Shown here one piece after another: positions 45,814-54,849 of a stretch of DNA of 64,000 nt. Every line of letters begins with the position of its first letter. The first letter of the stretch is position 1. A program made the translations under genes and the position numbers. The stretch is from Bradyrhizobium xenonodulans. GTDB lineage: Bacteria; Pseudomonadota; Alphaproteobacteria; Rhizobiales; Xanthobacteraceae. The DNA lies in assembly GCF_027594865.1 (NCBI RefSeq), contig NZ_CP089391.1, positions 5,796,501 to 5,860,500 on the forward strand, given 5' to 3'. The notes below the pieces were generated by a model that made no database searches, was not told the origin of the DNA, and worked only from the letters and a program-made list of their open reading frames with translations.

Positions 45814-47274
45814 CTAACGCGCGAGGCGGTCGAGACGCTCCATCCAGGGGTCGTCTCCGCTCGCGATGCGATCGTTCGTGATCAGCAGCAGCCGATCGCG
45901 GTCTGCGGCCGCGTCCCAACGCGGCAAGTCAGGGCCGTTGGGATCGCCGCTCCTTGCAAAGTTGATCCAGTAAGCGCGCATGCGGCTTCCGACCTCGCGA
46001 TCCCCTCGCGAGAATATTCCCGCACCGGGCACGCCTTCCGCGCCGAAGATGAACTGCAATTCGCGCCCGTGGCCTTCGTCGGGGTTTTGGCGCCGGGCTT
46101 GGGGCACGTAGGCGAAGCGATAGCGAAACGTCGGTGCGCCGGTGGCCGCATGGAGGCGGGCGAGCAATCTGACCGGCTCGGAGAAGACCTTGTCGGTATG
46201 GAATTTGGCTGCGCGCTCCCACGGCCTCGCGATGTCGGGATAAAGCCTGCGCAGCTCGTCGCTGCTCTCGCCCGAGGACGCCAGCGTCTCCTTGATCTCC
46301 GGCTCGCCATCGAAACGCGTCTCGTCGTCATTGGAGCCGATGATGAGGGGAATGCGGCTCTCGTGCCTCGCCGCAAATCCCGCTGCCACGTCCTCCGTCA
46401 CCAGGCGTCCATCCATCGCCGGCGCGAAGCTGCGTGCGGATGTGGCGAGCAGGCCTTGTTCGGCAGCAAGCAGCCGCGCCGGCGCAGCGACGCGCCAATC
46501 CGCCTCCGGCCCAAGCGCCGCCCCAAATTGCCGGCCCACGGCCTCCGCCTCCTGCGCTGAGCGCAGGCGGGCGCGGCCGGGCAGCGATTGCAGAATGGCT
46601 TTCTGGAACAGATCGCGCGATTGCGCGCACAGCATCAGAAGCGCGATCGACGTCGCGCCCGCGCCGCTCCCGAACAGGGTGACGTTGCCTGGATCGCCGC
46701 CGAAGGCCGCGACGTTGTCATGCACCCAATGCAGCGCCGCGATCTGGTCCATCAGGCCGTAATTGCCGGAGCCGCCTTCCGACAGCGCCGGATGCGTCAG
46801 CCAGCCGAGCGCACCGAGGCGATAATTGACGGTCACCACGATGAGGCCCGCCTGCGCGAGCTTTGCACCGTCGAACAGCGGATCATTCGCGGTGCCACTG
46901 ACGAAGCCGCCGCCATGGATGAACACCATCACCGGCAGCGGGCCGTCGACCCCGAAGGGGCGGAAGACGTTGAGCGTGAGGCAATCCTCGCTCGTATCGG
47001 GCCGCGACGGCTGAAGGCACGGCGCACCATATTCATAGGCGGTGCGCATCTCGGAATTCTCTTCCGTTGCCTGCGGTGGGCGCCAGCGCAGCGGGCCGAC
47101 CGGCGCTGCCGCGTAGGCCAGCGCCTTGAACGACGCCACCTCGCCCTCGACGGCGCCGAGCATCTGCCCCTCGCGCGTCAGCGCGAACGGGAACTGTCCG
47201 ACCGCCTGCGCGACGGCCGCACCGTCGCAGCAAAAGAGTGAGCAGGCCACAGCGAGCGCAAGCAGGGACCGCAT
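45814..47274 (-). CDS. Carboxylesterase-type-B fold protein without nucleophile serine
   Basis: A 486-residue secreted protein (signal peptide about 1-23). The fold is that of type B carboxylesterases: SEDCLTLNVF, oxyanion hole FIHGGGFVSGT, VTVNYRLGALGWL, FGGDPGNVTLFG. The nucleophile elbow, normally GESAG, reads G202-S-G-A-G206, so the serine position is glycine. The acid region (SNDDETRF) and the histidine region (DEGHGRELQFIFG) are kept. The frame is intact, so this is not a decaying gene by other signs. It may be a binding or structural protein like neuroligin-type pseudo-esterases, or S203 may have taken over. Confidence 0.82.
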   Translation of the reverse strand: MRSLLALAVACSLFCCDGAAVAQAVGQFPFALTREGQMLGAVEGEVASFKALAYAAAPVGPLRWRPPQATEENSEMRTAYEYGAPCLQPSRPDTSEDCLTLNVFRPFGVDGPLPVMVFIHGGGFVSGTANDPLFDGAKLAQAGLIVVTVNYRLGALGWLTHPALSEGGSGNYGLMDQIAALHWVHDNVAAFGGDPGNVTLFGSGAGATSIALLMLCAQSRDLFQKAILQSLPGRARLRSAQEAEAVGRQFGAALGPEADWRVAAPARLLAAEQGLLATSARSFAPAMDGRLVTEDVAAGFAARHESRIPLIIGSNDDETRFDGEPEIKETLASSGESSDELRRLYPDIARPWERAAKFHTDKVFSEPVRLLARLHAATGAPTFRYRFAYVPQARRQNPDEGHGRELQFIFGAEGVPGAGIFSRGDREVGSRMRAYWINFARSGDPNGPDLPRWDAAADRDRLLLITNDRIASGDDPWMERLDRLAR

Positions 47275-47354
47275 CTTGGGGATCTCGATGCGCGAAAAGG
47301 TTCCCGGCAGGTTACGTCTGCGGCCCTCGACGAAGCAAGCTCCGCGGCACCAGG

Positions 47355-47564
47355 CTAACCGCCCTTGGCGATGATGTCCGCCAATGCGCGGCGAGCGACG
47401 ATGCCGAGCTCCCCAAGCGTGGAGTGCCCCGACTGCGCCGCCTCGATCAGGCGCTCGGCGATGAATTTGCGGCTGTCATGATCGCCGCCGTGCGGCAATT
47501 GGCGGCACGTCTCTTCCAGGACGACGTCCATGTTCGCTTTCGTCCGCTCACTCAACTCGGTCAT
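47355..47564 (-). CDS. Small acidic/helical protein, function unknown
   Basis: A 69-residue protein: MTELSERTKANMDVVLEETCRQLPHGGDHDSRKFIAERL, then an amphipathic helix. No membrane segment or signal. It resembles small conserved rhizobial proteins of unknown role. ATG 47564 is the first reasonable start; the longer frame upstream is not protein-like. Confidence 0.6.
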   Translation of the reverse strand: MTELSERTKANMDVVLEETCRQLPHGGDHDSRKFIAERLIEAAQSGHSTLGELGIVARRALADIIAKGG

Positions 47565-47791
47565 GACGCCCTGGGTACGCGTGGCTTGTAAGCGCAAGCA
47601 TACACAGAAGGATGTGGTCTGATTACCCCGGAGAATCCCGGCGATTGTGCATCGCGGCGCGTGTATCGCCACCACCTTCGCGCGGCCACGATGGCGTCGC
47701 CAACGACCACCAAAGATTGCACTTGCCCTGATGACAAGCTGAACCTGCAGCGATAGCCTGCCGGCAAAACAAGATACACGGGAGGAATGCC

Positions 47792-50482
47792 ATGCCTGAC
47801 GCAATGGTCGCCACACGTGAGTCCGAAGCGGCGAGTGGAACCGCCCAGCAGGTCGATGTCGCGGTGGTCGGCGCCGGCTTTGCCGGCCTCTATCTCCTGC
47901 ATCGCCTGCGCAAGGCCGGCTTCAAGGCGATCGCCCTCGACGAGGCCGGCGATGTCGGCGGCACCTGGTACTGGAACCGCTATCCCGGCGCGCGGTGCGA
48001 TATCCAGACCATCGACTACAGCTACACCTTCGATCCGGAGCTCGAGACGGCCTGGACCTGGTCGGAGAAATACGCGACCCAGCCCGAGATCCTGCGCTAT
48101 CTCGGCTTCGTCGCCGACCGCTATGACCTCAGGCGCGACATTCGCTTCAACACCAAGGTCAGGGCAGCCACATGGGACGAAACGACGGAGCGCTGGCAGC
48201 TCACCACTGACAATGGCGCGCACGTCTCCTGCCGCCATTACATCATGGCCACGGGCTGCCTCTCGGCGCCGAAGCCGCCGGAGATCGACGGCGTCAAGGA
48301 TTTTGAGGGTAAGGTCTACTTCACCGGACGCTGGCCGCATGACGGCGTCGACTTCGCCGGCAAGCGCGTCGCCGTGATCGGCACGGGCTCGTCAGCGATC
48401 CAGTCGATCCCGCTGATCGCCGAGCAGGCCGCGCATCTGACCGTATTCCAGCGCACACCGAATTTCGCGCTGCCGGCGCATAATGGCCCGGCGCCGTCCG
48501 ATCGCATGGACCTTTTCCAGAGCGACCGTGCCGCCTATCGCGAGCAGGCGCGTCAGTCGATGGCCGGCGTGCCCTATCCGCAGCAAACCGTCGTGAGCTG
48601 GCAATTGAGCGATGCCGAGCGTCGCGAGCGGTTCGAACGTGCCTGGGCAGCCGGCGACCTCGTCCACATCCTGACGCAGCTCTGGGCCGACCAGGCCGTG
48701 GATGTCGACGGCAACAGGATCGTCCAGGACCTGATCCGCGAGAAGATCCGCGCCGCCGTCAAGGATCCCGAGACCGCCGCGGCACTCACGCCGCACGATC
48801 ATCCGTTCGGCGCCAAGCGCCCCTGCCTCGATACCAATTACTACGCGACCTACAACCGGCCGAACGTCACGCTGGTCAATCTGCGCCAGGAACCGATCAA
48901 GGCAATTACGGCGGGCGGCATCACGACGGCCAAGCGCAATGTCGACGTCGACGTGATCGTGTTCGCGACCGGCTTCGACGCCATGACCGGCGCGATCCGC
49001 GCCGTGCATCCGATCACGGGGCGTAGCGGCAAGTCGCTCACCGATGTCTGGGCGCAGGGGCCGCAAACCTATCTCGGCCTCACGGTCGAAGGCTTCCCGA
49101 ACTTCTTCATGATCACCGGACCCGGCAGTCCGTCGGTGCTGTCGAACATGGCGGTGTCGATCGAGCAGCATGTCGACTGGGTCGTCGATCGCCTCAAAGC
49201 GTTGCGCGACGCCGGCTTCACCACGATCGAGCCGACCGAGACGGCGCAGGCCGGCTGGGGCCGGCACATGGCCGACTGCTCGATGGTGACGCTGCACCGG
49301 CTCGCCAACACCTGGTACACAGGCGCGAACGTGCCCGGCAAGGTGCAGGGCCTGATGCCCTATACCGGCGGCGTCGGCCCCTATCGCAGCATCTGCGACG
49401 AGGTCACGAGCCGCGGCATGCTCGGCTTCAAGCTGACCGGACCGAATGGCGCCGCGCAAAGCAATGACGGCGAGGTGGTGAAGTTGCAGCCGGACGTGCG
49501 GCTGGTGCTGAACCTGCTCGCGTCGCTGAATCTGCCGCCGATCGAGTCGATGGGCGCACTCGGTGCGCGCGCCTTCGTCGACGAGTTCAACAAGGGCCGG
49601 CCTGCGGGACGGCCGATCGGCGACATCGTCGACGGCACCCTGCCCGGCGCCGACGGGCCGCTGCCGTATCGCGTCTACAAGCCGGCAACGCCGGGGCCGC
49701 ATCCGGTCGTGGTCTATTTCCACGGCGGCGGCTGGGTGCTCGGCGACGAGCAGTCGGACGAGCCGTTCTGCCGCGACATGGTACGGCGGACCGGGATGAT
49801 CTTCGTCAGCGTCGGCTATCGCCACGCGCCGGAGCATCGCTTCCCGACCGCGGCCGAAGATGGCTATGCGGCAGCGCGCTGGATCGCCGAGCACGCGACC
49901 GAGCTCGGCGGCAAGCCGGGCCCGGTGCTGGTTGCCGGCTGGAGCGCCGGCGGCAACATCGCCGCCGTCACCTGCCAGCTCGCGCGCGACCGCGGCGGGC
50001 CGGAGATCGCCGGCCAGCTGCTGGTGTGCCCGGTGACGGACTGCACGTTCGACCGGCCCTCCTACAACGACAATGCCACAGGCTACTTCCTGACGCGCTC
50101 GCTGATGTACTGGTTCTGGGACCTCTACTGCTCGCCGGCCGACCGCACCGATCCGCGGGTCTCGCCGCTGCGCGGCAAGGTCGCGGGCCTGCCGCCGGCC
50201 TTCGTCGTCACCTGCGAGTTCGATCCGTTGCGCGACGAAGGCATCGCCTACGCCGAGGCGATGGCCGCCGCCGGCGTCCCGGTCGAGCAGCTCAAGGCAC
50301 GCGGCCATTTCCACTCGTCCTTTGCGATGGTCGACGTGATCATCACCGGCGTGCCGGGCCGGGTGCAGATGGCCGAAGCCCTGCGGCGCTTCGCCGGGCT
50401 TCCGCCGCAGGTCAGCCGCGGCGACGAGCACGGCCACGGCGATGCCAGCCCGGGGCACAAGATCGCCGCGGCCGCGAGCTGA
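47792..50482 (+). CDS. Baeyer-Villiger-type monooxygenase fused to an alpha/beta hydrolase
   Basis: An 896-residue fusion. Residues 1 to about 540 form a class B flavin monooxygenase: FAD motif G27-A-G-F-A-G, NADPH motif GTGSSA near 196. The BVMO fingerprint FxGxxxHxxxWP is present as F171[11 protein letters not shown], with Phe177 in place of His. Residues about 600-880 form an HSL-type esterase: oxyanion motif H644-G-G-G-W, nucleophile elbow G-W-S718-A-G-G, acid D811 and histidine H839 or H841. Taken together, a ketone could be oxidised to an ester and the ester cut at once. ATG follows GGGAGG. It is not in an operon. Confidence 0.88.
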   Translation: MPDAMVATRESEAASGTAQQVDVAVVGAGFAGLYLLHRLRKAGFKAIALDEAGDVGGTWYWNRYPGARCDIQTIDYSYTFDPELETAWTWSEKYATQPEILRYLGFVADRYDLRRDIRFNTKVRAATWDETTERWQLTTDNGAHVSCRHYIMATGCLSAPKPPEIDGVKDFEGKVYFTGRWPHDGVDFAGKRVAVIGTGSSAIQSIPLIAEQAAHLTVFQRTPNFALPAHNGPAPSDRMDLFQSDRAAYREQARQSMAGVPYPQQTVVSWQLSDAERRERFERAWAAGDLVHILTQLWADQAVDVDGNRIVQDLIREKIRAAVKDPETAAALTPHDHPFGAKRPCLDTNYYATYNRPNVTLVNLRQEPIKAITAGGITTAKRNVDVDVIVFATGFDAMTGAIRAVHPITGRSGKSLTDVWAQGPQTYLGLTVEGFPNFFMITGPGSPSVLSNMAVSIEQHVDWVVDRLKALRDAGFTTIEPTETAQAGWGRHMADCSMVTLHRLANTWYTGANVPGKVQGLMPYTGGVGPYRSICDEVTSRGMLGFKLTGPNGAAQSNDGEVVKLQPDVRLVLNLLASLNLPPIESMGALGARAFVDEFNKGRPAGRPIGDIVDGTLPGADGPLPYRVYKPATPGPHPVVVYFHGGGWVLGDEQSDEPFCRDMVRRTGMIFVSVGYRHAPEHRFPTAAEDGYAAARWIAEHATELGGKPGPVLVAGWSAGGNIAAVTCQLARDRGGPEIAGQLLVCPVTDCTFDRPSYNDNATGYFLTRSLMYWFWDLYCSPADRTDPRVSPLRGKVAGLPPAFVVTCEFDPLRDEGIAYAEAMAAAGVPVEQLKARGHFHSSFAMVDVIITGVPGRVQMAEALRRFAGLPPQVSRGDEHGHGDASPGHKIAAAAS

Positions 50483-50617
50483 ATGGGGCGCCAAGGCGGC
50501 CGGGAACCTTTTTCCGGCGGCTGCGTTGAGTGCTCGTGGCATTGAGATGCAGCGATTAGGTGTAGGCCCCGGCGCGCAAATCCGCGTGCTGGGGTATTTT
50601 TTGCGTGAGGCGAGACG

Positions 50618-50890
50618 ATGGGGGACGTGGTTGCGGATTCAAAGGTCGATTTCGGCGCGCTTGCGGCCTTGTACAAATGGCCATCACTCGCAAACCAGCG
50701 TCGCCCGGATAGCACGCCGTATCAGGTGATCGAGGGCACGCTGGACGAATGCATTTCCGCTTTCACGGCGAAGCCGGCGGCGACCCGGCACCTCTATGAG
50801 ATTCGGACGATTGCGCAGCCGCCGCTGGTGACGGATATCCTCTCGCCCGAGCACGTCATCGAGCTCTCGCGCCTGAGGGAATTTCTCTGA
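50618..50890 (+). CDS. Unknown 90-residue protein
   Basis: Starts MGDVVADSKVDFGALAALYKWPSLANQRRPD and ends HVIELSRLREFL. Soluble, mixed alpha/beta composition, no signal. GAGGCGAGACG precedes the ATG. No family recognised. It is followed after 85 bp by another small unknown gene on the same strand. Confidence 0.6.
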   Translation: MGDVVADSKVDFGALAALYKWPSLANQRRPDSTPYQVIEGTLDECISAFTAKPAATRHLYEIRTIAQPPLVTDILSPEHVIELSRLREFL

Positions 50891-50975
50891 CGGCCTTCAC
50901 AAGCGCGCGAGCAGGAACCTTCTTCCGGTTTTTCCCGTTGTCAGGGATCGGAAGCCAAGACGTGAGCGCCTCAAG

Positions 50976-51281
50976 ATGCCTGAAGCCGGTAGACCATCCG
51001 CGGTCGTGCCCTATGGCGCAGACCAGACCCTGTTCGTGGTGATCGATCGCCGTGCCGAGGCGACTGAAATCCGCATCGAGCGGAGCGATCTCGAAGCCAC
51101 CATCGGCGAGCTCGTCGCCGGCTGCTTCAACGATCCCATCAAGGTGATCTCGTTCAACACGCTCGAGCACTGGATGAAGGACATCTCGACCGATGTTGCC
51201 GGCGAGATCAAGGCGCGTTGCGACATCGACGGCGTGACGCTACCCGACTATCTCAGCGATTTCGTCGAAAGCCATAGTTGA
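50976..51281 (+). CDS. Unknown 101-residue protein
   Basis: The central part reads TLFVVIDRRAEATEIRIERSDLEATIGELVAGCFNDP, with a regular strand-helix pattern. No signal or membrane segment and no family recognised. Codon choice matches the GC-rich neighbours, which supports a real gene. Confidence 0.6.
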   Translation: MPEAGRPSAVVPYGADQTLFVVIDRRAEATEIRIERSDLEATIGELVAGCFNDPIKVISFNTLEHWMKDISTDVAGEIKARCDIDGVTLPDYLSDFVESHS

Positions 51282-51339
51282 GCACACATCGCTGCGCTTT
51301 CCCGCGTCACGGCGCGGAGCAATCGGCGTGGAGCCTGGG

Positions 51340-51495
51340 TCAGGCGCGCCGGTGTTTGCCGCCGATAACCTCGATCTCGCGGCGGCGCTCGCCGGCAAAG
51401 GTCAGGAGCTTTTCGATCGTCAGCGTATCCGTGATCCGTTTGGCGAGCCGCTCGGCGCGCGCGGCCTGATCTTCGAGATACTGGATCGTGTTCAA
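51340..51495 (-). CDS. Small helical protein, function unknown
   Basis: From TTG 51495 (GGGAGG six bases upstream) the protein has 51 residues: NTIQYLEDQAARAERLAKRITD, then LTFAGERRREIEVIGG. Short helix pairs of this type recur in alphaproteobacteria (YLEQAARAERLA-like). The frame is open to 51537 without a better start. Function unknown. Confidence 0.5.
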   Translation of the reverse strand: MNTIQYLEDQAARAERLAKRITDTLTIEKLLTFAGERRREIEVIGGKHRRA

Positions 51496-51596
51496 ACGCC
51501 GCCTCCCCCAAAAGCCCCGAATTGTTCGGGCAGCCATGGTGCTTGAGGAGCGGCTAACAGCCGGTTAAGCGGCGGCATCGGATCGATCAATCGCAG

Positions 51597-52115
51597 CTAT
51601 CGCACCACGTCGAGCCGGACGCTGGCGAGGCCCTTGTCGACCATGCCGAGGGCCTCGGCCGCGGAGGGCGAGATGTCGACGACGCGCCCACGCACATAAG
51701 GCCCGCGATCGTTGACCCTGACCGTGACGAAGCGGCCGGAGGAGACATCGGTGACGCGCAGCTTGGTGCCGAACGGCAGGCTCGGATGGGCCGCAGTCAA
51801 TTCGTTCTTGTCGAACTTCTCGCCGCTTGCGGTCTCCGTGTCCGAATAGAAGCTGGCAACGCCGTGCGAGGCGGTCTGCTTTGCGTTACTGTCGGGCATG
51901 CGCGCCCGGCTGATCGGCCGCGGATGCAGCGCCGCCACCCTGTGGGGCCGCTCCACCGCAGCCTGGCGGCTGGTCGCCCCGAGGTCCGCCTTCTGGCGGC
52001 CGACCGGCGACTGTGCGCACGCGGCGAGCGAAGCGGCAGCGGCGACGGCGAGCAGCAACCGGCTCGAGGTTGCCAGCGAAATCCGGGCAGTTTCGGCATT
52101 TGCAAAGCAAGACAT
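51597..52115 (-). CDS. RlpA-family lipoprotein
   Basis: A 172-residue lipoprotein: signal with lipobox L30-A-A-C33, a linker of about 60 residues, then the RlpA double-psi barrel (GVASFYSDTETASGEKFDKN, LPFGTKLRVTD, VNDRGPYVRGRVVDIS). RlpA binds or cuts naked glycan strands at septa. The SPOR domain is absent, as is common in alphaproteobacterial short forms. ATG 52115 follows GGAGGG. It is a paralogue of the gene at 34170. Confidence 0.85.
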   Translation of the reverse strand: MSCFANAETARISLATSSRLLLAVAAAASLAACAQSPVGRQKADLGATSRQAAVERPHRVAALHPRPISRARMPDSNAKQTASHGVASFYSDTETASGEKFDKNELTAAHPSLPFGTKLRVTDVSSGRFVTVRVNDRGPYVRGRVVDISPSAAEALGMVDKGLASVRLDVVR

Positions 52116-52272
52116 GATGCGCCCTCCGAACAATCCCAAGTTTCGGTGGGCAATCGGGGCAGAACCTTGGCTGAAGGAAAGCGGGGTTAGGGCCGCAGCC
52201 GTTTCGCGCCGGCTGTGACGATTCCATCACAGTGCCGTGTCCTGAATCGGGACAGAGACAGGCAGCTCCAGC

Positions 52273-53427
52273 TCAGGCCGGAGGCGGGATCGCGCGCAAC
52301 ACGTCCCTGAAGACGCCGTATTGCAATCGAAAGGCTTGCCGGCTGTAGTCCTGATAGTAACCCGCGGTCACCGCGACGACGAGATCGAGCTCCGGGACGA
52401 TGCGGATCGACTGCCCGCCCCGACCCAACGCACCGATCCAGTTGATCTTCCGGTCATTGAGCCGTGCCTGGCCGCGCCACCACAGATATCCGTAGGATCG
52501 ATCGTCCGTCGCCGTGATCTTCTCTGCCGTCGAAGCGTCGATCCATGCCTTGGAAACGATCTGGCGGTCGTTCCAGCGGCCGCTCGCAAGTACCAGCTGG
52601 CCGATCTTGGCCATGTCGCGCGGCCGCAAGCGCAATCCGCCTCCGGCATCGGTATCCCCCCTGTACCGACCCCACGCCGTGCTGACGATGCCCAGAGGCT
52701 CGAACAAATTCTCGCGCGCGAATTCATCGAGGGGGCGTCCGGTCGCCTTGCGGATGATGGCCGACACCAGCGTGAGCGCGCCGGTGTTGTAGAAGAACTC
52801 CTGCCCCGCCGCGGCGGTCACGGGAAGACCGAGAACGTAACGGCACGGATCCGATGCCATATGCATGCGCGTCTCGTCGTTGTCGTCGTCTCCCGTTGCG
52901 GGCGTCGCTTCGACCCACTTCAGGCCCATCGACATGGTGAGCACGTGCGCCAGTCGGATGCGGTCCTTTTCGGGGGAGCGCAGATCGGACAGCTCGGGGA
53001 AGAAGCTGAAGATCGGCTCATCGACGCTGCGTATCAGCCCGCGATCGATCGCGATCCCGACGGCGAGTGACGTAACGCTCTTCGACACCGATTTCATGTT
53101 GTGCAGCGTATCGGCATCGAAGGCGACGGTTTCCACCCGGCGGCCGTAAATGTAGCCGGGCACCTCGTCAGCTCCCTTGAAGTAGCGTTCGAACGCCAGC
53201 TGGCCATCGCGGGCCACCAGCACGGCATGAACATTGGCATCGCTCGCGGCCAGCCGGTCGGCCATCCCGCACAGCGCCCCGCGATCGACGAGACCGTCGC
53301 CATCGATCGACCCGCCCGGCCAGCCGTCGCCCCGCGCCAGCGGAACACCGCAGCCATCGGCCGCCTTCGCGGAGAGCGGCGCCAGTGCGGCGCCGCCGAG
53401 AAGTGACATGAACTGGCGCCGCCTCAT
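52273..53427 (-). CDS. Beta-lactamase-fold serine hydrolase (class C/esterase-like)
   Basis: A 384-residue exported protein with a twin-arginine-type start (MRRRQFMSLLGGAALAP). The catalytic motif S113-V-S-K116 and the YNT motif in EFFYNTGALTL are present, and the third motif is likely GRGGQS. This family includes class C beta-lactamases, DD-peptidases and esterases, and the sequence does not decide between them. ATG 53427 is chosen because it begins the signal. It lies at the end of the DUF1800-DUF1501 operon, which has a BlaI-type operator. Confidence 0.82.
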   Translation of the reverse strand: MRRRQFMSLLGGAALAPLSAKAADGCGVPLARGDGWPGGSIDGDGLVDRGALCGMADRLAASDANVHAVLVARDGQLAFERYFKGADEVPGYIYGRRVETVAFDADTLHNMKSVSKSVTSLAVGIAIDRGLIRSVDEPIFSFFPELSDLRSPEKDRIRLAHVLTMSMGLKWVEATPATGDDDNDETRMHMASDPCRYVLGLPVTAAAGQEFFYNTGALTLVSAIIRKATGRPLDEFARENLFEPLGIVSTAWGRYRGDTDAGGGLRLRPRDMAKIGQLVLASGRWNDRQIVSKAWIDASTAEKITATDDRSYGYLWWRGQARLNDRKINWIGALGRGGQSIRIVPELDLVVAVTAGYYQDYSRQAFRLQYGVFRDVLRAIPPPA

Positions 53428-53434
53428 GCAAGCT

Positions 53435-53590
53435 TCATCCCTGTTGCGGCGCGGAGCAAACTTCAGCGCCGGCGGAGCCGGGCTGCGCGTTCTCCCGGAG
53501 GATGCGCGCGAATTCACGCCAATAGAGCCTTCGCCAGCTCGTCTTCAAGCTGACGAGAAAATCGAGCTCTTTTTGCGTCAGCGTGCACAT
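53435..53590 (-). CDS. Possible 51-residue protein between DUF1501 and the hydrolase
   Basis: A frame from ATG 53590 to TGA 53435: MCTLTQKELDFLVSLKTSW, then RRLYWREFARIL. It fits the gap between the two flanking genes to within seven bases at each end, as in a tight operon. The composition is plausible but there is no family match or strong ribosome site. Confidence 0.35.
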   Translation of the reverse strand: MCTLTQKELDFLVSLKTSWRRLYWREFARILRENAQPGSAGAEVCSAPQQG

Positions 53591-53596
53591 CGCGCT

Positions 53597-54847
53597 TCAG
53601 GCCAGGAGGCCCCCCATCGGCTTGACGTCGGCGCTGCCGGGGAAGACCGTTTCTGCGAGCACCTTCTCCTCGACGCGCAGATGATCCCGCAGCAGGCCCT
53701 TCAGCACGGCGCGCAGATCGGTCGTCGGCTTGAGGTCGCGGTCCTCGAACAGCTGCGCCGGCTTCAGTCCCGGCCAGTCCGCGATCACGCGACCGCCGGC
53801 GAGGCCGCCGCCGACGAGGAAGGCGACCGTGCCGGTGCCGTGATCCGTTCCCTGCGTGCCGTTGATGCGCGCGGTGCGTCCGAACTCGGTGACGACGGCA
53901 ACGACCGTCTCCCGCCACGCCTCGCCCATGTTGCTCTCGATCGCGGCGAAGGCGCCGTCGAGCGCACCGAGCAGATTGTAGAGCTGGCCTGACGCTGCGC
54001 CTTCGGCGATGTGCGTGTCCCAGCCGACGAAACCCATCGCACCGACGCGGGGGCCGTCGGGCTTGGCGAGATAGCGCGCGGCGGTGCCGGCGGCCTCGGC
54101 GAAATAGGCGCGCACGCGCGCGATGCCGGGCGGCGCCAGCGTCGGATCATCGGACATCGGATCGCCCGTGCCAGGTGCGCCGCCGAGCGAGGCGAGCTTC
54201 ATGCGCGCCTGGAGCACGGTCGCAAGCTTGGGATCGGTGTGCTGGTAGAGATCGAGCAGGCGATTCTGCGTGTCCTCGCTCGCCGGCAACAATTTCTGCG
54301 GCACCCATGTCATGACAGGCGCCGAGCCCCGCACCACCAGCGGCGTCACCGAGCCGATGCCGAGCGCGCGGCTGCCGCGCGGATCGACGCGTCCGCCCGA
54401 TTCCATCGCGAGCAGCGCGCGGTTGAGCCAGCCCGAAGCCGTCATACCGGGCTTGACGAGCCCGCTCTCGAGCACGTCCTGACCGTCGAAATGCGAGCGC
54501 TCGCGATAGGGCGTCGCGGTGGCATGGACGATCGCGGCCTTGCCGCTCTTGTAGAGCCGGTGCAGGTTCGGCATCGCCGGATTGAGCGCGAAGAAGGCAT
54601 CGAGCGGCAGCGCCGGCGGCTTGCCGTCCAGCAGCAGCGCGCGATCGCCGCGCAAGGAGACCCAATCGGGATCGCCGACCGGCGCGACCGCGCCGAGGCC
54701 GTCGAGCGCGCCGCGCAGGACGATGACGAGCAGGCGCGGATCGCGCCCTTCGGCCCGCGCGATCCGCGGCATCTGGCTCCATGCGAACAGCGCACCGGAG
54801 CCGACCAGAAGCTCGCGCCGCGTGGGCAAATGATCGACGACGCCCAT
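53597..54847 (-). CDS. DUF1501 family exported protein
   Basis: A 416-residue protein with a twin-arginine-type N-terminus (PTRRELLVGSGALFAWS). The DUF1501 fold, related to alkaline phosphatase/sulfatase, is seen in LLVIVLRGALDGLGAV, SHFDGQDVLESG, WDTHIAEGAASGQLYNLL and VAVVTEFGRTARINGTQGTDHGTG. The histidine and aspartate positions suggest metal binding; substrates are unknown for the family. ATG 54847 follows the DUF1800 gene by two bases. DUF1800 and DUF1501 genes form a conserved pair in many bacteria. Confidence 0.9.
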   Translation of the reverse strand: MGVVDHLPTRRELLVGSGALFAWSQMPRIARAEGRDPRLLVIVLRGALDGLGAVAPVGDPDWVSLRGDRALLLDGKPPALPLDAFFALNPAMPNLHRLYKSGKAAIVHATATPYRERSHFDGQDVLESGLVKPGMTASGWLNRALLAMESGGRVDPRGSRALGIGSVTPLVVRGSAPVMTWVPQKLLPASEDTQNRLLDLYQHTDPKLATVLQARMKLASLGGAPGTGDPMSDDPTLAPPGIARVRAYFAEAAGTAARYLAKPDGPRVGAMGFVGWDTHIAEGAASGQLYNLLGALDGAFAAIESNMGEAWRETVVAVVTEFGRTARINGTQGTDHGTGTVAFLVGGGLAGGRVIADWPGLKPAQLFEDRDLKPTTDLRAVLKGLLRDHLRVEEKVLAETVFPGSADVKPMGGLLA

Positions 54848-54849
54848 GC

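Noticed and set aside
48392..50542. A 716-codon open frame antisense to the monooxygenase/hydrolase fusion
   Set aside because: The plus-strand gene has clear motifs throughout, and the antisense product has none.
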